Positions 1 to 5,710 are shown, numbered from the stretch's first letter. The stretch: DNA of 5,710 nucleotides from Pseudomonadota bacterium (GCA_021780975.1 JAJXXS010000025.1:1-5710), one strand, 5' to 3'. The notes: generated by a model not told the origin, from the sequence alone. Program-made: numbers and translations.

Positions 1-390
1 ATGGCATTGGAAGCAGGTGATTTTAACCGCCGCGTAGGCATGGCAGCTTTGGCAGAAATCACCCGGCCCCGTCACGCTGTTGTCCTTTGCACTGGCGTGA
101 CAATTGACGCAGCTGATGATGCTGAACTTGTCCGTCGCCTGGTCATCCCCTTCATGCACCGCCGTCATGCGATGATGGAGCAAGAGCTTCATATGGTTCT
201 TGCGCATCCACTCGGTGGGCATGACGCAATGCTGTCCCTTTGCATCGCTGACATTGGGCAGCGGCACGCGCGACGGTTGTGCCGCCGTGCCGCTGCCCGC
301 CGCGTACAGCAGGACGGGCGTAAATCCGGCGAGCACGAGTCCCGCCAGGGCCAGCCAGCGGCCCCAGGTTTTGCCGAACCACTTGCTCAC
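1..390 (-). CDS. dsrJ: DsrJ, periplasmic triheme cytochrome c of DsrMKJOP, 3' end missing
   Basis: DsrJ is the triheme c-type cytochrome of the DsrMKJOP complex. Reading the minus strand from a GTG at 388-390, two bases after the dsrL stop, gives 130 uninterrupted codons that run off the left edge. Residues 1-37 show a signal/anchor sequence: basic start (SKWFGKTWGR), a hydrophobic stretch about 12-30, then small residues. Three heme-binding CXXCH motifs follow: CVNCH at 94-98, CQSCH at 113-117 and CFQCH at 126-130, the last ending exactly at the window edge. Cys55 in the HCVMPTEWM segment is outside these motifs and matches the conserved cysteine reported as an unusual distal heme ligand in A. 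vinosum DsrJ. The remaining residues and stop are outside the window. The short distance to dsrL implies cotranscription. The plus-strand open frame over the same bases has no recognisable domain. Confidence 0.95.
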   Translation of the reverse strand, partial: MSKWFGKTWGRWLALAGLVLAGFTPVLLYAAGSGTAAQPSRVPLPNVSDAKGQHCVMPTEWMRKNHMKLLLHHRMTAVHEGDDQATDKFSIISCVNCHASAKDNSVTGPGDFCQSCHAYAAVKITCFQCH

Positions 391-392
391 TT

Positions 393-2345
393 TTATTCGC
401 CCATCCCCATCTGGATGTAGCCGGTGGGGCAAACATCCGCGCAGATGTGGCAGCCGATGCACTTGGTGTAGTCGGTGTCGACATAGCGGCCCGTGGTTAC
501 GTCGCTCTTCTTCACGCGGAACACCGCGGTTTGCGGACAGTAGACCACGCAGTTGTCGCACTCGAAGCACAGGCCGCAGCTCATGCAGCGCTTGGCTTCA
601 TCCACCACCTGCTTCTCGGAAAGAAGCTGCAGCCGCTCCTCGAAGTTGCCCAGTGCCTGCTCGGCATTGAGCGACGTCATTTCGCGCACGTTGCGATCGA
701 CGTAGGGGAAGTGCCCGAGGAACAGTTCGTTGGCGGGAATCACGTACTTGGACGAGCGGTCCTCGAAGTTGTGCACCGCATACTTGGCGGAATTCGTGCC
801 CCAGGATTGTTTGTGGTTGTATTCCTCCAGGGGATGGCCGCTTTCGACCAGCTTGCGCAGCATGTCGAAACGATGCGCGTCCACCTTGGGGCGCTTATCC
901 AGCTCGGTATGGCCGCGCAGGAAGGCATCGATGCCATCTGCGGCAATCGAGGCGTGCCCGATCGCAGTCGTGAGCAGATGCGGGCGGATCACATCGCCGC
1001 CGACGAAAATGTGCGGCTTGCCGGGGAAGCGATAGTTGCTATCCGGCTTGATGAGGCCCTTGTTGTTGTCGAAGGGTTCCAACCCGGTGAAGTCCACCGC
1101 CTGACCGATGGCGGAAACCACCAGATCGGCCGGCAGCTCACGTTCGGTGCCAGGCTTGAGGACCGTCTCGCCTTTTACCACCTCGAACTCGGCCACGCGC
1201 AGCGCGGTGGCGCGACCGTCCGGCCCGAGGACGACTGCGACGGGGGTCACGCCGCCGATGATCTCGATGCCCTCCTGCAGGGCATGCTCGATTTCGTGCT
1301 TGTTGGCGTTCATCTTGTCCATGGTGGCACGCGACACCAGCACCACTTCCGCCCCCTGGCGCGCGGAGATGTCCGCGACATCGTGGGCGACCTGACCGGC
1401 GATGACGTGCTCCGGGCGCGCCTTGTCGGGGTTGATGTTGGTGATGTTGCCCAGGCGGCGCGCCACCGTGGCCACGTCGATAGAGGTGTCACCACCGCCG
1501 ATCACGACCACCTTCTTGCCCACATGCTTCAGGCGGCCGTCATTAAAGGCGCGCAGGAAGGCCATGGCGGTCACGCAATTGGGGGCTTCGGCCCCGGGCA
1601 CGGGCAACGGACGGCCACTCTGCGCGCCCATGGACATGAAAATGGCGTCGTAATTCTTTTCCAGTTCATCGAAGCTGACATCGGAGCCGACGCGGGTCTT
1701 CATGCGGGTCTGCACCCCCAAGTCGAGGATGCGCTGAATTTCGCCGTCAAGCACTTCGCGCGGCGTGCGGAAACCGGGAATGCCGTAGCGCATCATGCCA
1801 CCGAGCAGTTCATGCTCATCGAAAATGGTACAGGCATGGCCCTTGAGAGCAAGCTGGTAGGCCGCCGCGAGGCCGGCCGGACCGCCACCGATGATGGCGA
1901 CCTTCTTGCCAGTGGGCTGAGCAGTGGAGGTGTACTTCATGTTGTTCTGGATCGCCCAGTCACCAACGAAGTGTTCCACGGAGTTGATGCCCACGTGATC
2001 CTCGACCTGGTTACGGTTGCAGCCAGATTCGCAGGGAGCGGGACATACCCGGCCCATCACGGAGGGGAAGGGGTTGGCTTCCGAAATGCGACGGAATGCA
2101 TATTCCTGCCAGGTCATGCCGACCGGCGGCTTTTCGATGCCGCGTACGATATTCAGGTAGCCGCGAATATCCTCGCCGGCTGGGCAGGAGGCCTGGCAGG
2201 GCGGGGAGGAAAGCATGTATTCAGGGCACTTGTGGGAGTGGTCCGCGTCGAAGATCCACTCATTCCAATGCACTTTGTTGTCACCATCCTTGAATTTGCG
2301 GAAGGTGAGGCCCTTGTTTTTTGCTTGCTCAGGGGTTGAAGACAT
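393..2345 (-). CDS. dsrL: DsrL, iron-sulfur flavoprotein NAD(P)H:acceptor oxidoreductase
   Basis: DsrL is the cytoplasmic partner of reverse-acting DsrAB in sulfur oxidizers. It accepts the electrons released when DsrC-bound sulfur is oxidized to sulfite and reduces NAD(P)+. The 650-residue protein follows the GltD (glutamate synthase small subunit) plan. An N-terminal Fe-S segment has Cys40, 50, 54 and 101, 105, 109 (CPAPCESGC). A FAD site, GGGPAGLAAAY, begins at 153, and a pyridine nucleotide site, VIGGGDTSIDVA, lies at 281-292. A second FAD contact, FVGGDV, is near 447-452. The C-terminal ferredoxin domain has Cys587/590/593/596/599/603 and Cys629/632/635/639. It ends at residue 650 without a rubredoxin domain, so it looks like the DsrL-1 type of sulfur oxidizers rather than DsrL-2. 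The ATG has a strong AGGAGA upstream. Adjacent genes are dsrK (33-base gap) and dsrJ (2-base gap). Confidence 0.97.
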   Translation of the reverse strand: MSSTPEQAKNKGLTFRKFKDGDNKVHWNEWIFDADHSHKCPEYMLSSPPCQASCPAGEDIRGYLNIVRGIEKPPVGMTWQEYAFRRISEANPFPSVMGRVCPAPCESGCNRNQVEDHVGINSVEHFVGDWAIQNNMKYTSTAQPTGKKVAIIGGGPAGLAAAYQLALKGHACTIFDEHELLGGMMRYGIPGFRTPREVLDGEIQRILDLGVQTRMKTRVGSDVSFDELEKNYDAIFMSMGAQSGRPLPVPGAEAPNCVTAMAFLRAFNDGRLKHVGKKVVVIGGGDTSIDVATVARRLGNITNINPDKARPEHVIAGQVAHDVADISARQGAEVVLVSRATMDKMNANKHEIEHALQEGIEIIGGVTPVAVVLGPDGRATALRVAEFEVVKGETVLKPGTERELPADLVVSAIGQAVDFTGLEPFDNNKGLIKPDSNYRFPGKPHIFVGGDVIRPHLLTTAIGHASIAADGIDAFLRGHTELDKRPKVDAHRFDMLRKLVESGHPLEEYNHKQSWGTNSAKYAVHNFEDRSSKYVIPANELFLGHFPYVDRNVREMTSLNAEQALGNFEERLQLLSEKQVVDEAKRCMSCGLCFECDNCVVYCPQTAVFRVKKSDVTTGRYVDTDYTKCIGCHICADVCPTGYIQMGMGE

Positions 2346-2350
2346 CGCAG

Positions 2351-2357
2351 TTCTCCT
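2351..2357 (-). promoter_or_regulatory. Ribosome binding site of dsrL
   Basis: AGGAGAA lies 5 bases upstream of the dsrL ATG in the 33-base gap after dsrK and supports this start. Its first bases overlap the 3' arm of a small 5-bp inverted repeat (2356-2371), so accessibility could be mildly affected by structure. Confidence 0.8.
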
Positions 2358-2378
2358 GAATGGGGTTTCAGTAAAATT

Positions 2379-3911
2379 TTATTGCTTGGCGCCCAACTGG
2401 ATCGCCGTGCTCACCAGCTGGTGAACGCCGCCCACCATGCTCATATTGAAGCCGTAGTAGGGTAAAACCTTGGTAAATTGCGATTTGCAGATCGCACAAA
2501 TAAGCGCCAGAAAATTCACGCCGTGGTTGTCGACGACATCCTTCAGCGCGTTGGCCCTTGGTGAAGCGCCCTTGACACGAACCTCCATCAGATCGTCGGT
2601 CAGCAGACCGCCGCCACCGCCGCAGCAGAACGTCGCCTCATGCGTGGTCCCCGGAGCCATGTCGTGAAAATGGTTGGCGGACGCCCTGATCAGTTCACGC
2701 GGAATGATGAACTGTCCGCCGGGGATGTTGCCCATGCGCGAGCCACGCGAGACGTTGCAGGAATCGTGGAAGGTGATGATGCGGTCATCGTTCGCCTCCT
2801 TGTCCAGCACAATCGCGCCCCGCTTGACCAGATCCAGCGTAACCTCGCAGATATGCGCCGGTTGCGGATAGCTGTGATCAAGCTGCTTCTGCAGCATCTG
2901 GGCGTATTTGTCATCGGCGCCGGCGCCCACGCCGGTCAGGGTATTCCAGAAGCTGTAAGCCACCCGCCAGGCATGGCCGCATTCGCCCACCACGATGCGC
3001 TTGACTCCCAATTCCAGGGCGGCGTCGCGGATGCGCATGGCGACGTTGCGCATATTTTCGTAGCTGCCTTGGAACAGGCCGAAATTGCCCGCCTCCGAAG
3101 CGTGCGATGAAAGCGTCCAGCTAATGCCCGCCGCGTGAAACACCTTGGCATAGCCGATAAGGCTCTCGACGTGGGGCTCCGCGAAAAAGTCAGCCGAAGG
3201 AGTGACGAGCAGGACCTCGGCGCCCTTGACATCGATAGGGAACTTCACCGCGACGCCGGTATCGGCTTCTACGTCTTCTTCAAAACCCGACAGCGTATCT
3301 TCCAGCGCCGGCCCGGGCATGCCCAGATTGTTGCCGATGCGCTGCACCTTGCCGAGAATCTCATTGGTGTATTTCTGACCCAGGCCAACGCTGTCCATGA
3401 CCTCGCGCGCCGCCATGGTGATTTCCGCAGTGTCGATGCCGTAAGGGCAATACACCGAGCAACGGCGGCATTCAGAGCACTGGTGGTAGTAGCTGTACCA
3501 GTCGTCCAGGACCTCTTTGGTCATGTCGCGCGCGCCGACCAGCTTGGGGAAAAGCTTGCCAGGCAGGGTGAAGTAGCGACGGTAAACCTGACGCATCAGA
3601 TCCTGGCGCGCGACCGGCATGTTTTTTGGATCGCTCGTGCCCAGGTAATAGTGGCATTTATCGGTGCAGGCACCGCAGTGCACGCAAGCGTCCAGGAAGA
3701 CCTGCAGGGAGCGGTACTTTTTGAGCATTTCGCCCATCTTGTTGACCGCCTTCTGCTCCCAGCCCTCCTCCAACTTGCCGGGATAACCGATGGCCTGTTG
3801 GATTTTTTCGTTCGCCTCAAAGGATTTGACCCCCTGCATCGCGCCGGGTCGTATCTGGGGAATCTCGATAAACCCCTTCAGCTTGGGAACTTCAAATTCC
3901 GGTGCAGCCAC
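2379..3911 (-). CDS. dsrK: DsrK, HdrD-like iron-sulfur catalytic subunit of DsrMKJOP
   Basis: DsrK is the cytoplasmic subunit held to the membrane by DsrM. It resembles heterodisulfide reductase HdrD and is thought to catalyse thiol/disulfide (trisulfide) conversion of DsrC. The 510-residue protein has two [4Fe-4S] ferredoxin motifs in its N-terminal third: Cys76/79/82/86 and Cys145/148/151/155, both CX2CX2CX3C and the second followed by Pro. The C-terminal half has a CCG-type cluster site: Cys385 (HDSCNVSRG), Cys429-Cys430 before a five-glycine run, and Cys472/Cys475 (CAICK). This is the site known in HdrB/HdrD for non-cubane clusters. Further cysteines lie at 311 (GECGHAW) and 355. No signal peptide or membrane helix is evident, as expected for a cytoplasmic subunit. 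Translation starts at a GTG with GGAG 8 bases upstream; the next in-frame Met is residue 25, so the GTG is preferred. Confidence 0.97.
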   Translation of the reverse strand: MAAPEFEVPKLKGFIEIPQIRPGAMQGVKSFEANEKIQQAIGYPGKLEEGWEQKAVNKMGEMLKKYRSLQVFLDACVHCGACTDKCHYYLGTSDPKNMPVARQDLMRQVYRRYFTLPGKLFPKLVGARDMTKEVLDDWYSYYHQCSECRRCSVYCPYGIDTAEITMAAREVMDSVGLGQKYTNEILGKVQRIGNNLGMPGPALEDTLSGFEEDVEADTGVAVKFPIDVKGAEVLLVTPSADFFAEPHVESLIGYAKVFHAAGISWTLSSHASEAGNFGLFQGSYENMRNVAMRIRDAALELGVKRIVVGECGHAWRVAYSFWNTLTGVGAGADDKYAQMLQKQLDHSYPQPAHICEVTLDLVKRGAIVLDKEANDDRIITFHDSCNVSRGSRMGNIPGGQFIIPRELIRASANHFHDMAPGTTHEATFCCGGGGGLLTDDLMEVRVKGASPRANALKDVVDNHGVNFLALICAICKSQFTKVLPYYGFNMSMVGGVHQLVSTAIQLGAKQ

Positions 3912-3919
3912 GTCTCACA

Positions 3920-3923
3920 CTCC
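3920..3923 (-). promoter_or_regulatory. Ribosome binding site of dsrK supporting a GTG start
   Basis: GGAG lies 8 bases upstream of the dsrK GTG, between the dsrM stop and dsrK. It decides the start, because the first in-frame ATG is 24 codons later and would remove an N-terminal stretch that reads as normal protein sequence. Confidence 0.6.
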
Positions 3924-3927
3924 GCAA

Positions 3928-4662
3928 TTATTTTTCCAGTTGGGCCGCCCAGGGCGCCAGATGACGGGATTCCCGCGGGTTGTCCACCTGATTACGCGTC
4001 GGGCTGAAGAACACGCCGGGTGCGTGCAGCAGCTTGCTGATCGGGAAAACGATCATCAAGGACGCCACGAGAAACAAATGGACGAGAAGCAGCGGATCCG
4101 CTGGCAGCGGCTGCCAATCGAAATACATCAGGCCAAGGGCGAAAGCCTTCAGCGAAATAATGTCGGTATGGTCGAGAAAGGACATGGACATGCCGGACAA
4201 ACCGATGGCCAGCAACAAAGCAAGCATGAGATGGTCAGAGGGCGTGGAAATATACCGCACCCGGTCCACCAGAAAACGGCGCGCCCATAGCCCCAGAAGC
4301 CCGGCGACCATGAGAAATGAGGCGTATTTGCCGAATGGCTGAATCAGAACCACCCACCCCCAGACTGGCTGGGTGAAATACCGCAGATGTCGCGCAAGAA
4401 CGAGAAAGAGCCCGAAATGAAACATCCAGCCGAAGATCCAAATCCACTTGTTGGACTTGAAGAGACTCTCAAACAGGAACAATTCACGCGCCATGCGCAT
4501 GACCACCCCGGAACGCGTGATCGGCGCCGGCGTGGTAGGAATCTTGAGAGGTGCGGGAGTGCGACTATAGACATATATCCGATAGCCAACGCCCACCACC
4601 AAGAGTAGCGTTGCCAGATAAAACAACAGCGCGTAAAGCAGAGTCAGCCCCGACATACCCAT
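3928..4662 (-). CDS. dsrM: DsrM, membrane cytochrome b of DsrMKJOP (NarI-like)
   Basis: DsrM is the integral membrane diheme cytochrome b that pairs with DsrK and exchanges electrons with the quinone pool or the DsrJOP part of the complex. From the chosen ATG the product is 244 residues. Hydrophobic segments lie at about 5-30, 72-92, 102-126, 143-164 and 190-212, giving five membrane helices as in NarI-type subunits. Histidines in or near helices (82, 92, 144, 195, with 213 just beyond) are plausible heme b ligands. TPAPLKIPTTPAP after helix 1 and RELFLFESLFKSNKW before helix 2 are recognisable DsrM segments. Start: the frame extends to a TTG at 4692, but that codon sits inside a predicted terminator hairpin, so I prefer the ATG at 4662; the ATG at 4656 (MSGLTLLY) is equally possible. 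None of the three has a clear ribosome binding site. The TAA is 16 bases before dsrK. Confidence 0.93.
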   Translation of the reverse strand: MGMSGLTLLYALLFYLATLLLVVGVGYRIYVYSRTPAPLKIPTTPAPITRSGVVMRMARELFLFESLFKSNKWIWIFGWMFHFGLFLVLARHLRYFTQPVWGWVVLIQPFGKYASFLMVAGLLGLWARRFLVDRVRYISTPSDHLMLALLLAIGLSGMSMSFLDHTDIISLKAFALGLMYFDWQPLPADPLLLVHLFLVASLMIVFPISKLLHAPGVFFSPTRNQVDNPRESRHLAPWAAQLEK

Positions 4663-4677
4663 GCCATTCAGTGTTTG

Positions 4678-4710
4678 AAAAACAGGCGGCAAGGCATGTG
4701 CCCGACCGCC
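4678..4710 (-). terminator. Terminator-like hairpin between dsrC and dsrM
   Basis: On the transcribed strand, 12 bases after the dsrC stop codon, GGCGGU (4710-4705) can pair with GCCGCC (4690-4685). There is one C-U mismatch, then GGGC pairs with GCCU around an ACAU loop, giving ten pairs including G-U wobbles. Two bases later comes a run of five U (4682-4678). A GC-rich stem followed by a U-run is the form of a Rho-independent terminator. The short U-run and the internal mismatch suggest leaky termination. Because dsrM to dsrJ continue in the same operon without another obvious promoter, I infer an attenuating or 3'-end-stabilising element that raises dsrC transcript relative to downstream genes. 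Pairing was done by eye, without energy calculation. Confidence 0.6.
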
Positions 4711-4722
4711 CTTCCCGCAGGT

Positions 4723-5055
4723 TTAGATGCAGCCAGTCGGCTTCGGCAGACCGGCGATTTTGCACGCCTGCTTGCCGGGGCCAAAGGGGAACAGATCGTA
4801 CAGGTATTTGCTGTTGCCCTTCTCAGGCCCGAGCTTTTTGCCTATCGCCTTGGTCAGCACGCGGACGGCCGGGGCGATCTGATACTCGTTGTAATAGTCA
4901 CGCAGAAAGTTGATCACCTCCCAGTGACTCTCGGTCATGTCGATGTTTTCTCCTTGGGCAAGCGCCTTGGCCACATCTTCATTCCAATCGTTCAGGTTAA
5001 GCAAAAAACCTTCTTCGTCGGTTTCATAGGTTTTGCCGTTGACTTCCAAAGCCAT
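4723..5055 (-). CDS. dsrC: DsrC, sulfur carrier protein (TusE/DsrC family)
   Basis: DsrC is a small soluble protein that presents sulfur on its flexible C-terminal arm. It accepts persulfide from DsrEFH, is a substrate or product partner of sulfite reductase DsrAB, and exchanges thiol/trisulfide states with the DsrMK module. The 110-residue product has the family's usual length. It contains DEEGFLLNLNDWNEDVA near 13-29 and TESHWEVINFLRDYY near 41-55. The diagnostic C-terminus has Cys98 (CysB, in QACKIAG) and the penultimate Cys109 (CysA, in PTGCI), separated by 10 residues. Both cysteines mark a true DsrC, competent for sulfite reductase chemistry; simple TusE proteins keep only the last one. 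The ATG is preceded by a strong GAGGAG six bases upstream. A terminator-like hairpin follows the stop, consistent with dsrC being expressed above its neighbours. Confidence 0.98.
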   Translation of the reverse strand: MALEVNGKTYETDEEGFLLNLNDWNEDVAKALAQGENIDMTESHWEVINFLRDYYNEYQIAPAVRVLTKAIGKKLGPEKGNSKYLYDLFPFGPGKQACKIAGLPKPTGCI

Positions 5056-5061
5056 GGTTAA

Positions 5062-5067
5062 CTCCTC
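5062..5067 (-). promoter_or_regulatory. Strong ribosome binding site of dsrC
   Basis: GAGGAG lies six bases upstream of the dsrC ATG and is, with that of dsrL, the best Shine-Dalgarno match in the window. It fixes the dsrC start and fits the high expression expected of a sulfur carrier protein that is needed in excess over the enzymes it serves. Confidence 0.85.
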
Positions 5068-5076
5068 GCAAAAAAA

Positions 5077-5382
5077 TCACAACCAGGATTGCACGCTGTC
5101 GTGCTCCGCCACCAAATCCACAAAGCCGTCATAATCGACCAGCTTGACGCCATCCATCACCCTGCCCTGCACGCCGCGCGCGTCAAGGTCGGGACTGAGG
5201 GCGTAAACGGCCACGTTAGCCATGGCGTCGCGGACATTCTTCTCTACAGCGGTGCCTTGTGTCGCACCGTATACGCCGTCTTCAATGAAAAGAACGGCAT
5301 GACCCTTGGCTGCGCCAAGCACCCGCAGGCAGCTCGCCAAGCTATTGTTTTCGAATGGGGATTTATTGATGATATGCAGCAT
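5077..5382 (-). CDS. dsrH: DsrH, sulfur-relay subunit (TusB family)
   Basis: DsrH is the third subunit of the DsrEFH sulfurtransferase complex, acting in the cytoplasm between upstream sulfur carriers (TusA/rhodanese type) and DsrC. The protein is 101 residues, the usual size for DsrH/TusB. It begins MLHIINKSPF, a hallmark of the family, followed by the conserved cysteine at residue 18 (SLASCLR), which corresponds to the conserved Cys of DsrH proteins. FIEDGVYGA near residues 32-40 and a C-terminal VQSWL also fit. The ATG is preceded by AGGA that overlaps the dsrF stop codon, with 6 bases of spacing, so dsrF and dsrH are probably translationally linked. The TGA stop is 21 bases before dsrC. 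The order F-H-C is that of the sulfur-oxidizer operon. DsrEFH genes are used as a marker separating the oxidative from the reductive Dsr pathway. Confidence 0.95.
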   Translation of the reverse strand: MLHIINKSPFENNSLASCLRVLGAAKGHAVLFIEDGVYGATQGTAVEKNVRDAMANVAVYALSPDLDARGVQGRVMDGVKLVDYDGFVDLVAEHDSVQSWL

Positions 5383-5388
5383 GATGAT

Positions 5389-5392
5389 TCCT
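5389..5392 (-). promoter_or_regulatory. Ribosome binding site of dsrH overlapping dsrF stop
   Basis: AGGA, partly formed by the TAG stop codon of dsrF, lies 6 bases before the dsrH ATG. This supports both the dsrH start and translational coupling of the two subunits of the same complex. Confidence 0.7.
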
Positions 5393-5710
5393 AGAAGCTG
5401 ATGACCACGTCCTGCGCGGCCATCATCTCACCCATCTCGGCGGCAGACATGACCTGCACATCCACCAGCAGATCGTCTTCGCTCAGACCGCGGGCTTCAA
5501 GCGACTCTCGCTCGACATAGAGTTTTTCGATGTCATATCCCTCCAGGGCGCGATAAGTCGAGGAAAAATTCTTCATCTCGACTGCCTTCGTATTCTGGCC
5601 CTTGACGAGCTCATACACCCCATCGTCCAGGAACGCCAAGCTGACATCCTGATCAAATGCAGCGCTAATCAGCACCACTTCCAGACCCTCAAGGGCGTAA
5701 ATAGTGCCAT
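5391..5710 (-). CDS. dsrF: DsrF, sulfur-relay subunit (TusC family), 5' end missing
   Basis: DsrF is one of three small cytoplasmic subunits of the DsrE2F2H2 complex (relative of TusBCD), which in sulfur oxidizers relays persulfide sulfur toward DsrC. The minus-strand frame is still open at the right edge. It reads GTIYALEGLE before the first in-frame GTG, and this continues the family's N-terminal G-T-x-Y-A motif, so the gene starts outside the window; a start at 5678 would be an artefact. I count 105 visible residues. They include AAFDQDV followed by FLDDGVYEL, typical of DsrF/TusC, a later ESLEARGLS segment, and a C-terminal DVVISF ending in TAG. No cysteine is visible, in line with DsrF lacking the active-site Cys; in the family the catalytic cysteine is on DsrE. 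The stop lies 8 bases before dsrH. Family assignment is by recalled motifs, not by search. Confidence 0.93.
   Translation of the reverse strand, partial: GTIYALEGLEVVLISAAFDQDVSLAFLDDGVYELVKGQNTKAVEMKNFSSTYRALEGYDIEKLYVERESLEARGLSEDDLLVDVQVMSAAEMGEMMAAQDVVISF

Noticed and set aside
1..420. Plus-strand open frame at the left edge
   Set aside because: It is antisense to dsrJ, whose three CXXCH motifs on the other strand identify the real gene.
447..2339. Long plus-strand open frame (630 codons) opposite dsrL
   Set aside because: It mirrors dsrL almost exactly, shows no recognisable domain, is rich in His/Gly/Ala/Val typical of antisense reading of GC-biased genes, and dsrL is unmistakable.
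2373..2382. TAAAATTTTA palindrome at the dsrK stop
   Set aside because: It is too short and AT-simple to call an operator; likely chance.
3135..4007. Plus-strand open frame (290 codons) opposite dsrK and the dsrM end
   Set aside because: It is an antisense shadow of two clearly conserved genes, with no motif or credible ribosome binding site noted.
5070..5104. Possible terminator at the end of dsrH: GCACG/CGTGC hairpin and a T7 run
   Set aside because: The five-bp stem lies inside the dsrH coding region and is separated from the T-run by about 14 bases, too far for an intrinsic terminator; the T-run sits just before the dsrC ribosome binding site.
5056..5120. Possible separate dsrC promoter
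   Set aside because: An internal dsrC promoter is plausible from other organisms, but I found no convincing -35/-10 pair in the last part of dsrH or in the 21-base gap.
5391..5678. dsrF as a complete 95-residue gene starting at 5678
   Set aside because: The frame continues upstream to the window edge with conserved family residues (GTIYALEG), so that GTG is internal.

Overview
The window holds a contiguous stretch of a dsr (dissimilatory sulfur metabolism) operon, all transcribed right to left on the minus strand. In transcription order the genes are dsrF (5' end cut off by the right edge), dsrH, dsrC, dsrM, dsrK, dsrL and dsrJ (3' end cut off by the left edge). This matches the FHCMKLJ core of the dsrABEFHCMKLJOP order known from sulfur-oxidizing Proteobacteria such as Allochromatium vinosum. 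dsrABE should lie beyond the right edge and dsrOP beyond the left edge.

The DsrEFH-type genes and a DsrL lacking any C-terminal rubredoxin domain point to the oxidative (reverse) Dsr pathway rather than sulfate reduction. The host is therefore probably a beta- or gammaproteobacterial sulfur oxidizer with moderately GC-rich DNA. The genus cannot be read from this window.

Layout: DsrF and DsrH (5077-5710) are two subunits of the DsrEFH sulfur-relay complex, which hands persulfide sulfur to DsrC (4723-5055). DsrC carries sulfur on two C-terminal cysteines. DsrM (3928 to about 4662) is a five-helix membrane cytochrome b, and DsrK (2379-3911) is its cytoplasmic HdrD-like iron-sulfur partner that acts on DsrC. 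DsrL (393-2345) is an iron-sulfur flavoprotein that takes electrons from DsrAB and passes them to NAD(P)+. DsrJ (1-390) is the periplasmic triheme cytochrome c of the DsrMKJOP complex. Genes are separated by only 2-33 bases, except for the dsrC-dsrM gap.

The genes themselves are a known system, and I see no undescribed one. The most notable non-coding feature is a terminator-like hairpin plus U-tract between dsrC and dsrM. It could produce more dsrC transcript than downstream transcript, and it also argues against the longest (TTG) start for dsrM. Two real genes are easy to miss or truncate by simple ORF calling: dsrJ (GTG start, open at the left edge) and the true 5' extension of dsrF to the right edge. 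There is no gene-free stretch over 300 bases, and I found no tRNA, rRNA, CRISPR array or mobile element.
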